The translations under genes and the position numbers were made by a program. Positions 10,212 through 20,693 of a stretch of 64,000 nt of DNA are shown one piece after another (position 1 is the stretch's first letter; the number at the start of each line of letters is the position of its first letter). The notes under the pieces were generated by a model. The model made no database searches and was not told where the DNA came from. It saw nothing but the letters and a program-made list of their open reading frames with translations. Source of the DNA: Thiomonas intermedia (GTDB lineage: Bacteria > Pseudomonadota > Gammaproteobacteria > Burkholderiales > Burkholderiaceae_C); assembly GCF_002028405.1 (NCBI RefSeq), contig NZ_CP020046.1, forward strand, positions 2,356,001-2,420,000, in the 5' to 3' direction.

Positions 10212-10843
10212 TGAAGGAAATTTTAATAATTGGCGCTGGCGGCCACGCGAAGGTAGTTCTTGAGGCAATTATTGAAGGGGGATGGGCTCGCGCCGTGGGG
10301 TTTGTGGCGCCTCAGGGTTCCCAATCACGCTTGTATGACTTGCCTGTTTATTCGGGAGCAAGCGAGATGGAGGTAATAAAAAATATTGGAATACAGAATA
10401 TCGTCGTTGCTTTGGGAGATAATACAAAAAGATTACAGATTGCGCGCGCTCTCTCGAAGAGTGGGTGTGAATTCCCAGCAATAATACACCCAAGGGCCTA
10501 TATTTCAAGATCTGCGTCGATATCGCGCGGAGCTGTTATCTTGCAGAATGCAAGTGTTGGTACTCATGCCCAGATTGGTAGCTTTGTGATCATAAATTCA
10601 GGTGCAATCGTAGAGCACGACAACGAAATACGTAGCGGTGCACATGTCGCTCCTGGTTGCGCCTTAGCCGGTCAAGTTTATGTAGGAGAAAAAGCGCTAA
10701 TTGGCGTCGGGTCTTCAATTAAACCAGGCGTTCGGATCGGCCGCAAAGTCATTGTTGGGGCGGGCACCGCTGTGGTGAGAAATATACCAAATTCACAAAT
10801 CGTTGTAGGTGCAGCAGCACGTGAAATCAATAAGAAATCATGA
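10208..10843 (+). CDS. Sugar O/N-acyltransferase, NeuD/PglD family
   Basis: 211-residue left-handed beta-helix acyltransferase. The N-terminal ILIIGAGGHAKVV Rossmann-like sugar-binding part is followed by hexapeptide repeats such as ARIGSF-type and GVGSSIKPGVRIG turns through residue 200. The family N- or O-acetylates nucleotide amino sugars. With gmd and a perosamine-synthase-type aminotransferase in the same operon, N-acylation of GDP-perosamine is the most economical role, but that is inference. It overlaps manC and the next glycosyltransferase by 4 bp each. It is the first gene of the AT-rich cassette. Confidence 0.85.
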   Translation: MMKEILIIGAGGHAKVVLEAIIEGGWARAVGFVAPQGSQSRLYDLPVYSGASEMEVIKNIGIQNIVVALGDNTKRLQIARALSKSGCEFPAIIHPRAYISRSASISRGAVILQNASVGTHAQIGSFVIINSGAIVEHDNEIRSGAHVAPGCALAGQVYVGEKALIGVGSSIKPGVRIGRKVIVGAGTAVVRNIPNSQIVVGAAAREINKKS

Positions 10844-12078
10844 ATTTACATATAGCGGTAATATTGCCTGCGCCCTATGAAGGAGGGGTGCTCAAAAGTG
10901 CCGTCAACATGGCAAAAATGCTAGTGATCGGCTCGAAGAAGCGTGGAGACGAGGTGAGGGTGAGCTTTGGATATCCGAAAGGTACAAAATTTAGAAAGGG
11001 CTCAATTGAGTCGCTAGGAAATTATGGCGTAAATGCAAGGGAGTTCACGCTTCAAATTATGCCGAGCGATCTCTTTAAGGTCTATGATGAATTTCAAGAA
11101 GATTACTCAAAAAATATTGATGAAACGAGTCAGGATGTAGTTGTTTTTAATGACGGAATGAGTAATTTCGAAGAGGCCGACTTTTATTTGATTGCCTCCG
11201 ATAACATACCATATTCAGCAAGAATTAAAAAGCCATATTCAGTGGTCGTGTACGACTATGTTTGCCGGTATTACCCCGATATATTCGATGAAAATGGATG
11301 GCGCCTAATGGATCTGCGCGCTGGAATTTCATTGCGCGCGAATTTTATAGTCGCAACATCGAATCAAACTAGATCAGACATAATTAACTTCATAGGTGCC
11401 CATTCTGAAAAAGTATTGCGAGCACCATTGGATTTCGATCCGATGCTAGATGTTGGTTATTCGTTGTCAAAAGAGGTGCGCAGCCGAAATAGAATATCTT
11501 GGGCGACCACCTACTCGCAGCATGAAAATCATCTTGAAATATTGGATTCGATCGAGTTAATTCTTAGTGAATGCGCCGAGCCTATATATGTCGACGTAAT
11601 TGGTTCGGTTTTCCAATTTTCGCCGGAATTCTCCGAGGTTGATGCGCATCCATATATTAAATCTGTAGCGAAGAAAATTAAGAATTCACCGCTTCTAAGA
11701 AGGGCGCTGAATTTCACAGGGTATTTAGACGACGCGACATTTTTAGCAACGATCGCTCGATCAGCATTCCTCCTGCATGGCACGCGGTTTGATAATGGAA
11801 CCTATACGGCGATAGAGGCTGCAAGGCTAGGAACTCCAACTTTATCGGCAGGTTATGCAGCTATGCGAGAAATTGATGAGAAATTCCAGCTAGGAATGGA
11901 ATTTTTTGATTTAAATGGATCCAATCTGCCAGAAAAAATTAAATATATGATTAATAATCAAGATGCTCTAAGGGAAAGAATGCCAAGTAAGGAGGTCCTT
12001 GATGGAAAAACATATATTCAGGCGGCGCCAGAATTTTGGGATGCGATTAAGAGCGGCCTCCATTCAAATCCCCTCTGA
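10840..12078 (+). CDS. GT-B glycosyltransferase (family 4-like)
   Basis: 412-residue protein with a GT-B two-domain pattern. The N-terminal IAVILPAPYEGGVLKSAVNMA resembles the acceptor domain of group 1 glycosyltransferases. The C-terminal half has RFDNGTYTAIEAARLGTPTL, the acidic donor-binding motif, preceded by FTGYLDDATFLATIARSAF. Strongly AT-rich with atypical codon use, so probably acquired. It begins in a 4-bp overlap with the acyltransferase gene. It presumably adds one sugar of the repeat unit; specificity is unknown. Confidence 0.78.
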   Translation: MNLHIAVILPAPYEGGVLKSAVNMAKMLVIGSKKRGDEVRVSFGYPKGTKFRKGSIESLGNYGVNAREFTLQIMPSDLFKVYDEFQEDYSKNIDETSQDVVVFNDGMSNFEEADFYLIASDNIPYSARIKKPYSVVVYDYVCRYYPDIFDENGWRLMDLRAGISLRANFIVATSNQTRSDIINFIGAHSEKVLRAPLDFDPMLDVGYSLSKEVRSRNRISWATTYSQHENHLEILDSIELILSECAEPIYVDVIGSVFQFSPEFSEVDAHPYIKSVAKKIKNSPLLRRALNFTGYLDDATFLATIARSAFLLHGTRFDNGTYTAIEAARLGTPTLSAGYAAMREIDEKFQLGMEFFDLNGSNLPEKIKYMINNQDALRERMPSKEVLDGKTYIQAAPEFWDAIKSGLHSNPL

Positions 12079-12092
12079 TTGATACCCAATTT

Positions 12093-13673
12093 ATGGATAT
12101 TATATTTTACCAGCGAAGCTCGGAAACTTCGGCGAGTGAGGGTTTGAACGTCTTGTTTGCTGATTTGCTGATCGGTGCTGCAGATATTGGTGAGGTAGTT
12201 AGGGTATTTACCACGCGCCGACATTATGATGGCCTTATTAAAGCGCTTACAACAAATGGAATTGATTTAGGAAAAGTTGAAATTAAAGTGGAGATGGCCG
12301 GAAGCTGGATTTTGAGGCGCGCTCGATGGGGGGGCGTAGCCATGAAGAAATCTAAGATCAGAGCATCGACGGGTGGGCGAATGGAAGCCGTGCGTGATCG
12401 TTTAATTGTTCTATTTGCACGGTTATTGGATTTTTCGCCAATAACTTTAATTCCTAAAATGTTGTTGGCGTTCCTTTTAGTCTCCCTCGGATTGTTGACA
12501 TTTCCTTTGATTTTCGCCTTAGGTGCGCTTGTAGCTTGGCGCGCGATTTGGAGGCGGCGGCGGGCGATCGCGCATAGGTTGCGCATTATGCGTTTCCTGC
12601 GGATTTTTGCGAATTTTAAGTCGAGCATTGACGCAACCATTCAAAACGAGAAAATTAAATTCTTGGAGGCGTCATATCGATTGGAGTCGCGGCGATTGGG
12701 GCGAATTATTGATTCAGATGAGTCAGTTAAATGCATATTATTTATAAATGCATTTGAAGGATATCTTGTCGAATCTATTCACAGAGTGCGGAAGGTCGTT
12801 GTATTTCCAGATTTGGTTACAGCGGCTTTTCCGAGCCGATATCCGCAGGGAGTATTGGGGGAAAATTTGCATATTTCTATCTCCAAGGCGATTAACAATG
12901 CAAATGATGTCATTTGTTATTCGAATTACACTCGCGATAGACAACTGCGACGATTTTTTCCGTCGGTTTCTGCGGAGAAAATTAGCGTCATTCCGCAAGG
13001 ATTCTTTGTAGATGAGCTGGGGCGGACTTCATCGAGATCAGAAGCATTTCAGATTCTACGGGCTCGCGTTCCTCCTGTTAAGCATATCGAATTGGTTGAA
13101 ATGCTCGCGAAGGGCGAGGGAAAATATTTGATTTACCCTTCAGTAGATCGACCTCATAAAAATACGATCACGCTGGTTAAGGCTGTCGAAAAATTATTGA
13201 GAGTTGAGCAAATTCAAGTAAAACTTATTTGTACCTCGCATAGCATTTCAGCTGAAGTTCTCGAATATATCCAGGAGCGGCGTCTGGATCGTGAAATTTT
13301 GTTCTTGCCAACAGTCCCAATCGCAATGCTGAATTTCCTGATCGCGAACGCGGCTGCGGTTGTTCACCCAAGTTTGGCTGAGGGGGGGGATATATTTAAT
13401 GTGTCTCGCGCCGTCGCTCTTGGAGCGCCCGTAATTGTTTCGGATATACCCGTTGTCCGGGAAATGTTTTTGAGATATTCAATTTCAGAGAATTTATTTT
13501 CTGGGTGGATCTTTGATCCGTATGATTTAAATAAACTTGTAAAGATGATTCAGGTGGTCTTGGCCGAAAGGGTTGAATTTGTACGTGCGCAGCATATTCT
13601 TGCAGATGTCCACAAGGGGTACACCTTCTCGGATATGGCACGCAGTTATTTAAATGTCATTAATGGAAATTGA
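12093..13673 (+). CDS. GT-B glycosyltransferase with a hydrophobic insert
   Basis: 526-residue protein whose C-terminal half is a group 1/GT4 domain: IYPSVDRPHKNTITLVKAVEKLL and VVHPSLAEGGDIFNVSRAVALGAPV carry the donor-binding residues. Between residues about 118 and 150 is a strong hydrophobic stretch (KMLLAFLLVSLGLLTFPLIF), followed by an Arg-rich segment (RAIWRRRRAIAHRLR). This suggests monotopic or hairpin membrane attachment inside the N-terminal domain, which is uncommon for the fold. AT-rich, 14 bp after the preceding glycosyltransferase. Substrates are unknown. Confidence 0.78.
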   Translation: MDIIFYQRSSETSASEGLNVLFADLLIGAADIGEVVRVFTTRRHYDGLIKALTTNGIDLGKVEIKVEMAGSWILRRARWGGVAMKKSKIRASTGGRMEAVRDRLIVLFARLLDFSPITLIPKMLLAFLLVSLGLLTFPLIFALGALVAWRAIWRRRRAIAHRLRIMRFLRIFANFKSSIDATIQNEKIKFLEASYRLESRRLGRIIDSDESVKCILFINAFEGYLVESIHRVRKVVVFPDLVTAAFPSRYPQGVLGENLHISISKAINNANDVICYSNYTRDRQLRRFFPSVSAEKISVIPQGFFVDELGRTSSRSEAFQILRARVPPVKHIELVEMLAKGEGKYLIYPSVDRPHKNTITLVKAVEKLLRVEQIQVKLICTSHSISAEVLEYIQERRLDREILFLPTVPIAMLNFLIANAAAVVHPSLAEGGDIFNVSRAVALGAPVIVSDIPVVREMFLRYSISENLFSGWIFDPYDLNKLVKMIQVVLAERVEFVRAQHILADVHKGYTFSDMARSYLNVINGN

Positions 13674-13676
13674 GAA

Positions 13677-14771
13677 ATGAAAAATATTCCGGTATATGAG
13701 CCAATGCTCGGGTCGGCAGAAAAGGCATACGTAAAGGAATGTCTTGATTCAAACTGGATTTCTTCGCGAGGGAGGTTCATCGGTCAGTTTGAGGGTATGC
13801 TGGGGCAGGTCACTGGTTCTGCCGATGCAGTTGCGGTTTGCAACGGTACCGTAGCGCTACATTTGGCGCTGCTCTCACTTGGGATCGGCCCTGGTGATGA
13901 GGTTATAGTGCCTACGTTTACGTATATTGCGAGTGTTAATGCAATTGCGTACGTTGGTGCCACTCCGGTGTTTGTGGATTCGTTAACGGATTCGTGGCAG
14001 ATCGATCCGAGTGCTGTTGAGCGTGCGATAACTCCAAGAACACGAGCAATTATGGCAGTTCACTTATACGGGCAACCATCGGACATGCTTCAGCTGATGG
14101 CAATAGCTGAGCGCAATGATATTTTTGTCGTTGAGGATTGCGCGGAGGCTATCGGCTCAAAGATTGGTGAAAAATCCGTTGGGACATTTGGCCATATTGG
14201 CACATTAAGTTTCTTTGGTAATAAGACAATTACCACTGGTGAGGGTGGCGCACTCATTGGTGTGCACCCTGAATACTTAACCGCAGCGCGAAAGCTGCGT
14301 GGCCAAGGTTTGGCTGGTGACAGGGAATATTGGCACGACGTTGTAGGGTATAATTATCGAATGACCAATATTTGCGCTGCAATTGGGGTCGGTCAATTGG
14401 AGAATTTTGATTATATTTTGAGTAAAAAAAGAAAAATAGCGGAGCAATATAGAAGCCAAATCGATTCTAAATATGCAAAATTGCACTGGGAGATTGGCGG
14501 CACAACAAATTCGTTTTGGATGTGCACTATCTCTGTAAACGATGGTGGGTCTAGAGATGGTTTGCGGGAATTTTTGAAGTCCCGCGGAATTGAGACTCGA
14601 CCTGGATTTTATCCGGCGCACATGATGCCCATGTATGCTAGATTTTCAAGCGGACATTATCCGGTTGCGTGCGAACTGGCGGCGAAGGCCGTAAATTTGC
14701 CGAGTTCACCCCTTCTCAGTGAAGATGATGTCGCGTATGTTGCAGACATGGTTAATAAATTTTTTGGTTAA
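13677..14771 (+). CDS. DegT/DnrJ/EryC1-family sugar aminotransferase, GDP-perosamine synthase type
   Basis: 364-residue PLP-dependent sugar aminotransferase. Lys183 in SFFGNKTITTGEGG is the Schiff-base lysine and Asp154 in VVEDCAEAIG contacts the cofactor. CNGTVALHLAL and VIVPTFTYIASVNAI are typical of perosamine synthases (Per/RfbE), which aminate GDP-4-keto-6-deoxymannose at C4. The gmd gene that makes this substrate starts 6 bp downstream, supporting the assignment. The gene is AT-rich and starts 3 bp after the preceding gene. Another 4-keto sugar cannot be excluded. Confidence 0.85.
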   Translation: MKNIPVYEPMLGSAEKAYVKECLDSNWISSRGRFIGQFEGMLGQVTGSADAVAVCNGTVALHLALLSLGIGPGDEVIVPTFTYIASVNAIAYVGATPVFVDSLTDSWQIDPSAVERAITPRTRAIMAVHLYGQPSDMLQLMAIAERNDIFVVEDCAEAIGSKIGEKSVGTFGHIGTLSFFGNKTITTGEGGALIGVHPEYLTAARKLRGQGLAGDREYWHDVVGYNYRMTNICAAIGVGQLENFDYILSKKRKIAEQYRSQIDSKYAKLHWEIGGTTNSFWMCTISVNDGGSRDGLREFLKSRGIETRPGFYPAHMMPMYARFSSGHYPVACELAAKAVNLPSSPLLSEDDVAYVADMVNKFFG

Positions 14772-15811
<1,040 letters not shown>

Positions 15812-15812
<1 letters not shown>

Positions 15813-16723
15813 TGCGCGCACCCGTCGTACTGGTGACTGGAGCGGGCGGGTTTACTGGTCGCTATCTGGTACCTGCGCTCCGTAGCAAAGGCTATGGTGT
15901 GGTCGGTTTGGGTGAGGGGGTTTCGTCGGCAGATCGCGATCTGGCCTGCAATCTGACGGATGCCACCGCGGTGCGCGCAGCTGTGCAGGGGGCACGGCCC
16001 ACGCATGTGGTTCATCTGGCTGGGCTTTCGTTCGTGGCGAGCGGAGACGCATGTGCCTTTTATGATGTCAACCTGTTCGGCACGTTGAATCTGCTCGAAG
16101 CCCTTGCTGCGTTGCCTGAATTGCCGTGCAAGGTGTTGATTGCCAGCTCGGCCAATATCTATGGCACCCCGGGTATCGAGGTCATCGATGAATCGGTTTG
16201 CCCCGCGCCCGTCAACCACTATGCCTGCAGCAAGCTCGCCATGGAACACATGGTGCGCACCTGGTTCGACCGATTGCCCATCGTGATGACCCGGCCGTTC
16301 AACTACACCGGGATAGGGCAGGACGAGAAGTTTCTCATTCCCAAGATCGTGAGTCATTTCAAACGCCGCGCGGCCAAGATCGAGCTGGGCAATCTGGACG
16401 TCAGCCGAGACTTCTCGGACGTGCGCGATGTGGCCGCGGCTTACATGGGGTTGCTGGAGGCTGATGTGCGGTCTGAGGTTTTCAACGTCTGTTCGGGCAA
16501 GGCGGTGGCCTTGCGCGAGGTGCTGGACATCATGACCCGCAGGACGGGTCATGCCATGGCCGTGCAAGTCAACCCAGCCTTCGTGCGGCCGAACGAAATT
16601 CCCGTGCTTCGTGGTTCGCACCACAAGCTCACAGAAGCCATCGGGTTTGCTCCCCGCCATGCCCTGGAAGACACTCTAGCGTGGATGCTGCAGGGTGATG
16701 CGGCCACTGGAGCCGTTGCTTGA
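15812..16723 (+). CDS. rmd: GDP-6-deoxy-D-mannose reductase
   Basis: 303-residue extended SDR that reduces GDP-4-keto-6-deoxymannose to GDP-D-rhamnose. The N-terminal GAGGFTGRYL (10-19) binds the cofactor, ASSANIYG precedes the active site, and Tyr137/Lys141 lie in NHYACSKLAMEH. The start overlaps the gmd stop by 1 bp (TGATG), so the two are coupled. Family and position next to gmd make Rmd the best call. A GDP-fucose synthase is less likely because it would need epimerase features not seen here. Confidence 0.88.
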
Positions 16724-17428
16724 AAGTTTTGTTCAATGTGCAGTCGCTGTTGCCGCCGCGCACCGGAATTGGCCTTTACACGCAACATCTCATCGAGGCG
16801 CTGACGGCCACGGGAGAACTTGATGCCGTGGCGGGTTTCCTGGGGGGGCGCATTTATCGCGGTGAGGCGCTTCACGCCTATGTGAATGAAGATCGGTCTG
16901 CCCATGCCGCCCCGGCCTTGATGAGCCCACGGGGCAGGCTTGCAGCGCTGAAGGTGGCGATACGGGGGGTTCCAGGGGCATACGCGGCAAGGCAGGCTTT
17001 GCGCGAATGGCAGGATGGTCGCCGTATTGGTGTCTTGGCCAGAGAAGGGTTTGTCTACCACGAGCCTAACTACGTCCCGGTGCGATATGCCGGCCCCTTG
17101 GTCATCACGGCGCACGACCTCTCGCATGTGCGCTATCCGCAGTTTCATCCTGTAGAGCGAGTGGCTTTTCTCAACAAGCATTTGGCTTCGGCGTTAGCCA
17201 GGGCTGACCGGGTGGTCACCGATTCGCACTTTGTCGCGGGCGAGCTTGCAGAGGTGTATGGCATTCCGGCAGGCAAGCTTTTTGTCACCCACCTCGGGGC
17301 GGACGCAGACTTTCGCGTGAGGACATCGGAAGAGGTCGCAGAGACCTTGAAGGCCTTCGGTCTTCGGTATCGGGGCTTTGTGCTTTCCGTCGCCACTCTG
17401 GAACCCCGTAAAAACGTGGAACGCCTAG

Positions 17429-19040
17429 GAGGCTGTCGGACTTTCCAGGCTTTCGCCTGATGGTTCGATCCGAGACAATGGCGACAGTCCATTGAGGAGT
17501 TCCTCGCGATGAGTCGCTTTGTTTGTGTTGATCGAGACACGGCCTACCTTCTGCCGCCGTCGGTGGACGAGTGGTTGCCCAGTGATCACCTCGCGCGCTT
17601 TGTTGTCGAAGTGATTGATCGGCTCGATCTGGACGATTTGGTCAAGCAGTACGCGGGCCGGGGTTCGGCCGCGCATCACCCTGCGGTGCTGCTGGGACTG
17701 CTGATCTACGGGTATGCCAACGGGGTGCATTCGAGCCGCAAGATCGAACGCGCGACCTACGACTCGGTGGCGTTCCGCTTTGTGGCGGCCAATACGCATC
17801 CGGACCACGATACGCTGGCCGCGTTCCGGCGGCGCTTTCTGAAGGAGATCGAGGCGCTGTTCGTGCAGGTGCTGGTGCTGGCGCGCGAGATGAAGTTGCT
17901 CAAGCTCGGGCACATTGCGCTGGACGGCACCAAGATCCGAGCCAGCGCGAGCAAGCACAAGGCGCTGTCGTGGGGGCATGCCAACAAGATCGAGGCGCAG
18001 TTGCGCCAGGAAGTCCAGGACCTGTTGGCGCGGGCGGAGAAGGATGATCGCTCCAGCGCGCCCGATGGCATGGATGTGCCCGCCGAGATCGCGCGCCGCG
18101 AGGACCGCCTGAGCGCCATCGCGCAGGCCAAGGCCAAGATTGCGCAACGCGCCGCCGAACGATTCAAAGCGGAGCAGCAGGAGTTCGAGACCAAAGAGGC
18201 CAAGCGCCGGGCCCAGCGCGAGGCCGGGAAGAAGCCGCGCGGGCGGGACCCTGAGCCGCCCCAGGCCGGACCCCAGGACAGCGACCAGGTCAACCTGACG
18301 GACGAGGAGTCGCGCATCATGCCGGTGTCCGGCGGCGGCTTCGAGCAGAGCTACAACGCCCAGGCCGGCGTGGACATCGAGACGATGATGGTGGTCACCG
18401 CGCACGTCACGCAGGCCTGCAATGACAAGCGCGAAGTGGTGTCCACGCTCGAGCAGATTGCGGCGTTGCCCGGGGCGCTTGGCAACGTGCAGACCCTCGT
18501 TGCCGACAACGGTTTTTGCAGCCAGGCGAACGTGCTCGCCTGCGTGCAGGCGGGAATCGAGCCGCTGCTGGCGATGAAGCGCGAGTCGCATCACGTGCCC
18601 CTGGCCGAACGGTTTGGGCCCGACCCCGACGCGCCGCGAACTGCGGAGCCGGTCGCCAACATGGCCCACCGCCTGTGCACACAGGCAGGCCGGGCGCTGT
18701 ACAAACTGCGCAAGCAGACCGTCGAGCCCGTGTTCGGCATCATCAAGCACGTCATGGGCTGGCGTCAGATGAGCATGCGCGGGCTGCACAAGGCGCGAGG
18801 CGAGTGGAACCTCGTGACCATGGCCTGGAACATCAAGCGCATGCATGTGCTGCGCGCCGGGTGACGAGCAAAGAGGGAAAGTGCGCCCAGATCGCGCCCC
18901 GCACGACCTGCTCTGCGCCCCAACGGGCCGCCCAGGAGCCTGTGCAAGTGATGAAGACGCTGGCGGCGTGCCTGGCCGCGCATAAACCGCGCGGCTCACC
19001 GCCGCCACCCCCGCCCCTCGGGCTCAAGTCCGACGGTCTC
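17429..19040 (+). mobile_element. IS1182-family insertion sequence, 1612 bp, with CTAG target duplication
   Basis: The element starts GAGGCTGTCGGACTT and ends with the imperfect inverted copy; 13 of 15 terminal bases match. It is flanked by a 4-bp direct repeat CTAG at 17425-17428 and 19041-19044, the target-site duplication. One intact transposase gene occupies 17509-18864. Intact ends, intact transposase and exact target duplication indicate a recent insertion. It interrupts a glycosyltransferase gene in the same orientation. Confidence 0.93.
17509..18864 (+). CDS. IS1182-family DDE transposase
   Basis: 451-residue transposase with the N-terminal DUF772-type region (LPPSVDEWLPSDHLARFV and following) and a DDE catalytic triad likely formed by Asp139 (HIALDGTKIRA), Asp333 (VADNGFCS) and Glu406 (TVEPVFGIIK). 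A coiled, charged segment at about 160-240 separates the first and second catalytic residues, as in IS1182 relatives. The frame is full length with no stop, so the enzyme is probably active. An unusually long antisense frame on the other strand is a composition artefact. Confidence 0.93.
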   Translation: MSRFVCVDRDTAYLLPPSVDEWLPSDHLARFVVEVIDRLDLDDLVKQYAGRGSAAHHPAVLLGLLIYGYANGVHSSRKIERATYDSVAFRFVAANTHPDHDTLAAFRRRFLKEIEALFVQVLVLAREMKLLKLGHIALDGTKIRASASKHKALSWGHANKIEAQLRQEVQDLLARAEKDDRSSAPDGMDVPAEIARREDRLSAIAQAKAKIAQRAAERFKAEQQEFETKEAKRRAQREAGKKPRGRDPEPPQAGPQDSDQVNLTDEESRIMPVSGGGFEQSYNAQAGVDIETMMVVTAHVTQACNDKREVVSTLEQIAALPGALGNVQTLVADNGFCSQANVLACVQAGIEPLLAMKRESHHVPLAERFGPDPDAPRTAEPVANMAHRLCTQAGRALYKLRKQTVEPVFGIIKHVMGWRQMSMRGLHKARGEWNLVTMAWNIKRMHVLRAG

Positions 19041-19546
19041 CTAGTGGCAGCCTATGCCGACTTGCCAGCGGCCACGCGCCGCGCCTGCCCGCTGGTCCTT
19101 GTGGGCGGCGGCGGCTGGCGCGATTCGTCCCTGCTTTCACGGGTGAGGGAGCTGGAAGCCAAGGGCGAAGTTGTGCGCACGGGCTACCTGCCGCGCTCGC
19201 AAGTGGTCGATCTGTATTCAGCCGCAGCCGTTTTTGCCTACCCGTCGCTCTATGAAGGGTTTGGTCTGCCGGTGTTGGAAGGGTTTGCCAGCGGAACACC
19301 TGTGCTGACCTCGAACGTCACCTCGCTTCCTGAGGTGTCGGCGGGCGCGGCCCTGGAGGTCGATCCTCTTTCCACAGAGGCCATCCGCGAGGGTTTGTAT
19401 CGCTTGCTCGACGACGCCCAGTTTGCGAGGCAGCACGCAGAGCGCGGTTTGGAGCGTGCCAAGGCGTTCAGTTGGGAGAAGTGCGCGCAGCAAACTTTGG
19501 CGGTCTACCGCAGCCTGGCCTGATGCCCTATTGAGTTGGGTCTTTG

Positions 19547-20665
19547 ATGCGCGTTCTTCATATCGCCAAATACGCCTTCGAGCGGCCGGGGGGCATGGAG
19601 CGCCATGTGGAGACGCTCACGCGTGGGCTTGCAGCGGCGGGTGTGGATGTCTCGGTGTTGGTTTACGACACCACGGGTCAGGCCAGTTCGCGGCTGGTTG
19701 ATGGCGTGCGGGTGGAGCCGGTGGGTGTTTGGGGGCACTTGGGCAGTCAGGCCATTGCCCCGGCGATGATTGGGCGAGCCCGGCAATTAGCAAGGGCGAG
19801 GCGGTTTGACGTGGTGCATCAGCATTGGCCCGACCCCTTCGCGCATGTGGTGGCGAGTCTGGTGCCGGGCGAGCCAGCGCAAGTGGTGAGCTGGCACAGC
19901 GACATCGTGCGCCAGCGGGTTCTGGGGCCGCTGTACCAGCGGCTTGCACCGCACCTGCTCAAGCGGCTAGACGCCGTGGTGGGGGCGACGCAGGCGCACC
20001 TGAACTCGACGCAGATGGACCGCTTCGTTCCCTTTGAGAAGCGCCACGTCATTCCTTACGGCATCGATACCCGGCCTCTCGCGCTGACCGAGGCCGTGCA
20101 GCGCAAGGCCGAGGCGCTGCGTGCCCAGCACGGTCACAAGCCTCTGGTTTTCGCCCTCGGGCGGCATGTGTATTACAAGGGCTTCGATGTTTTGATCCGG
20201 GCCATGGCGGCGGTGCCGGCGGTTTTGTTGTTGGGCGGCAGCGGGCCGATGAGCGCCGAGCTGCGCGAACTTGCAAGCAGCACGGGCGCCCAGGTGCACT
20301 TCGCCGGGGAGATTCCCGAGGCGGATCTCCCCGCCTACTTTCATGCCTGTGACGTGTATTGCCTGTCCTCCATTGCCACGGCCGAGGCCTTTGGCATCGT
20401 GCAGGCCGAGGCGATGGTGTGTGGCAAGCCGGTGGTCAACACCTGGTTGCACAACGGGGTCAATGCCTTGGCGCCAGAGGGTTTGTGCGCGCTGACGGTT
20501 CAACCAGGGGATGCCGCGGCTCTGTCTGCCGCGTTGAACCAGGTTCTCGCCGATCCGGCACTGGCGCATCGGCTGGGCGAGGCGGGCAGGGCCCGTGTAT
20601 TGCAGAGCTTCAGCGTGGAGGCCATGGTCAATCAGACCCTGGCGCTCTACCAATCGTTGATCTGA
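19547..20665 (+). CDS. Group 1 (GT4) glycosyltransferase
   Basis: 372-residue GT-B enzyme of the LPS locus. The N-terminal VLHIAKYAFERPGGMERHV has the glycine-rich acceptor-domain loop. FALGRHVYYKGFDVLIRAM begins the donor domain, and TAEAFGIVQAEAMVCGKPVV carries the E-x7-E donor motif. The ATG at 19547 is preferred to a TTG one codon earlier. It is GC-rich, like gmd and rmd, and lies 23 bp after the split glycosyltransferase. It is the last gene of the O-antigen operon. A mannosyl or rhamnosyl transferase is likely from context only. Confidence 0.87.
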   Translation: MRVLHIAKYAFERPGGMERHVETLTRGLAAAGVDVSVLVYDTTGQASSRLVDGVRVEPVGVWGHLGSQAIAPAMIGRARQLARARRFDVVHQHWPDPFAHVVASLVPGEPAQVVSWHSDIVRQRVLGPLYQRLAPHLLKRLDAVVGATQAHLNSTQMDRFVPFEKRHVIPYGIDTRPLALTEAVQRKAEALRAQHGHKPLVFALGRHVYYKGFDVLIRAMAAVPAVLLLGGSGPMSAELRELASSTGAQVHFAGEIPEADLPAYFHACDVYCLSSIATAEAFGIVQAEAMVCGKPVVNTWLHNGVNALAPEGLCALTVQPGDAAALSAALNQVLADPALAHRLGEAGRARVLQSFSVEAMVNQTLALYQSLI

Positions 20666-20693
20666 ACCTCTCCGAGCTTGCCAGCCAGGCGGT

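Larger units (their letters stand above)
16720..19523 (+). pseudogene. Group 1 (GT4) glycosyltransferase gene split by an insertion sequence
   Basis: A glycosyltransferase gene is cut into 16720-17428 and 19045-19523 by the IS element at 17429-19040. Removing the IS and one CTAG copy restores an uninterrupted frame of 395 codons that reads LEPRKNVERLVAAYADLP across the joint, a normal GT4 motif. The N-part starts with TTG in a 4-bp overlap with rmd and holds the acceptor domain. The C-part has YPSLYEGFGLPVLEGFASG, the donor-binding acidic motif. As it stands the product ends soon after entering the IS, without the donor domain, so it is almost surely inactive. Confidence 0.92.

Noticed and set aside
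17425-19008. A 527-codon frame antisense to the IS transposase
   Set aside because: It is a low-complexity shadow of the transposase; the DDE residues and family match are on the plus strand.
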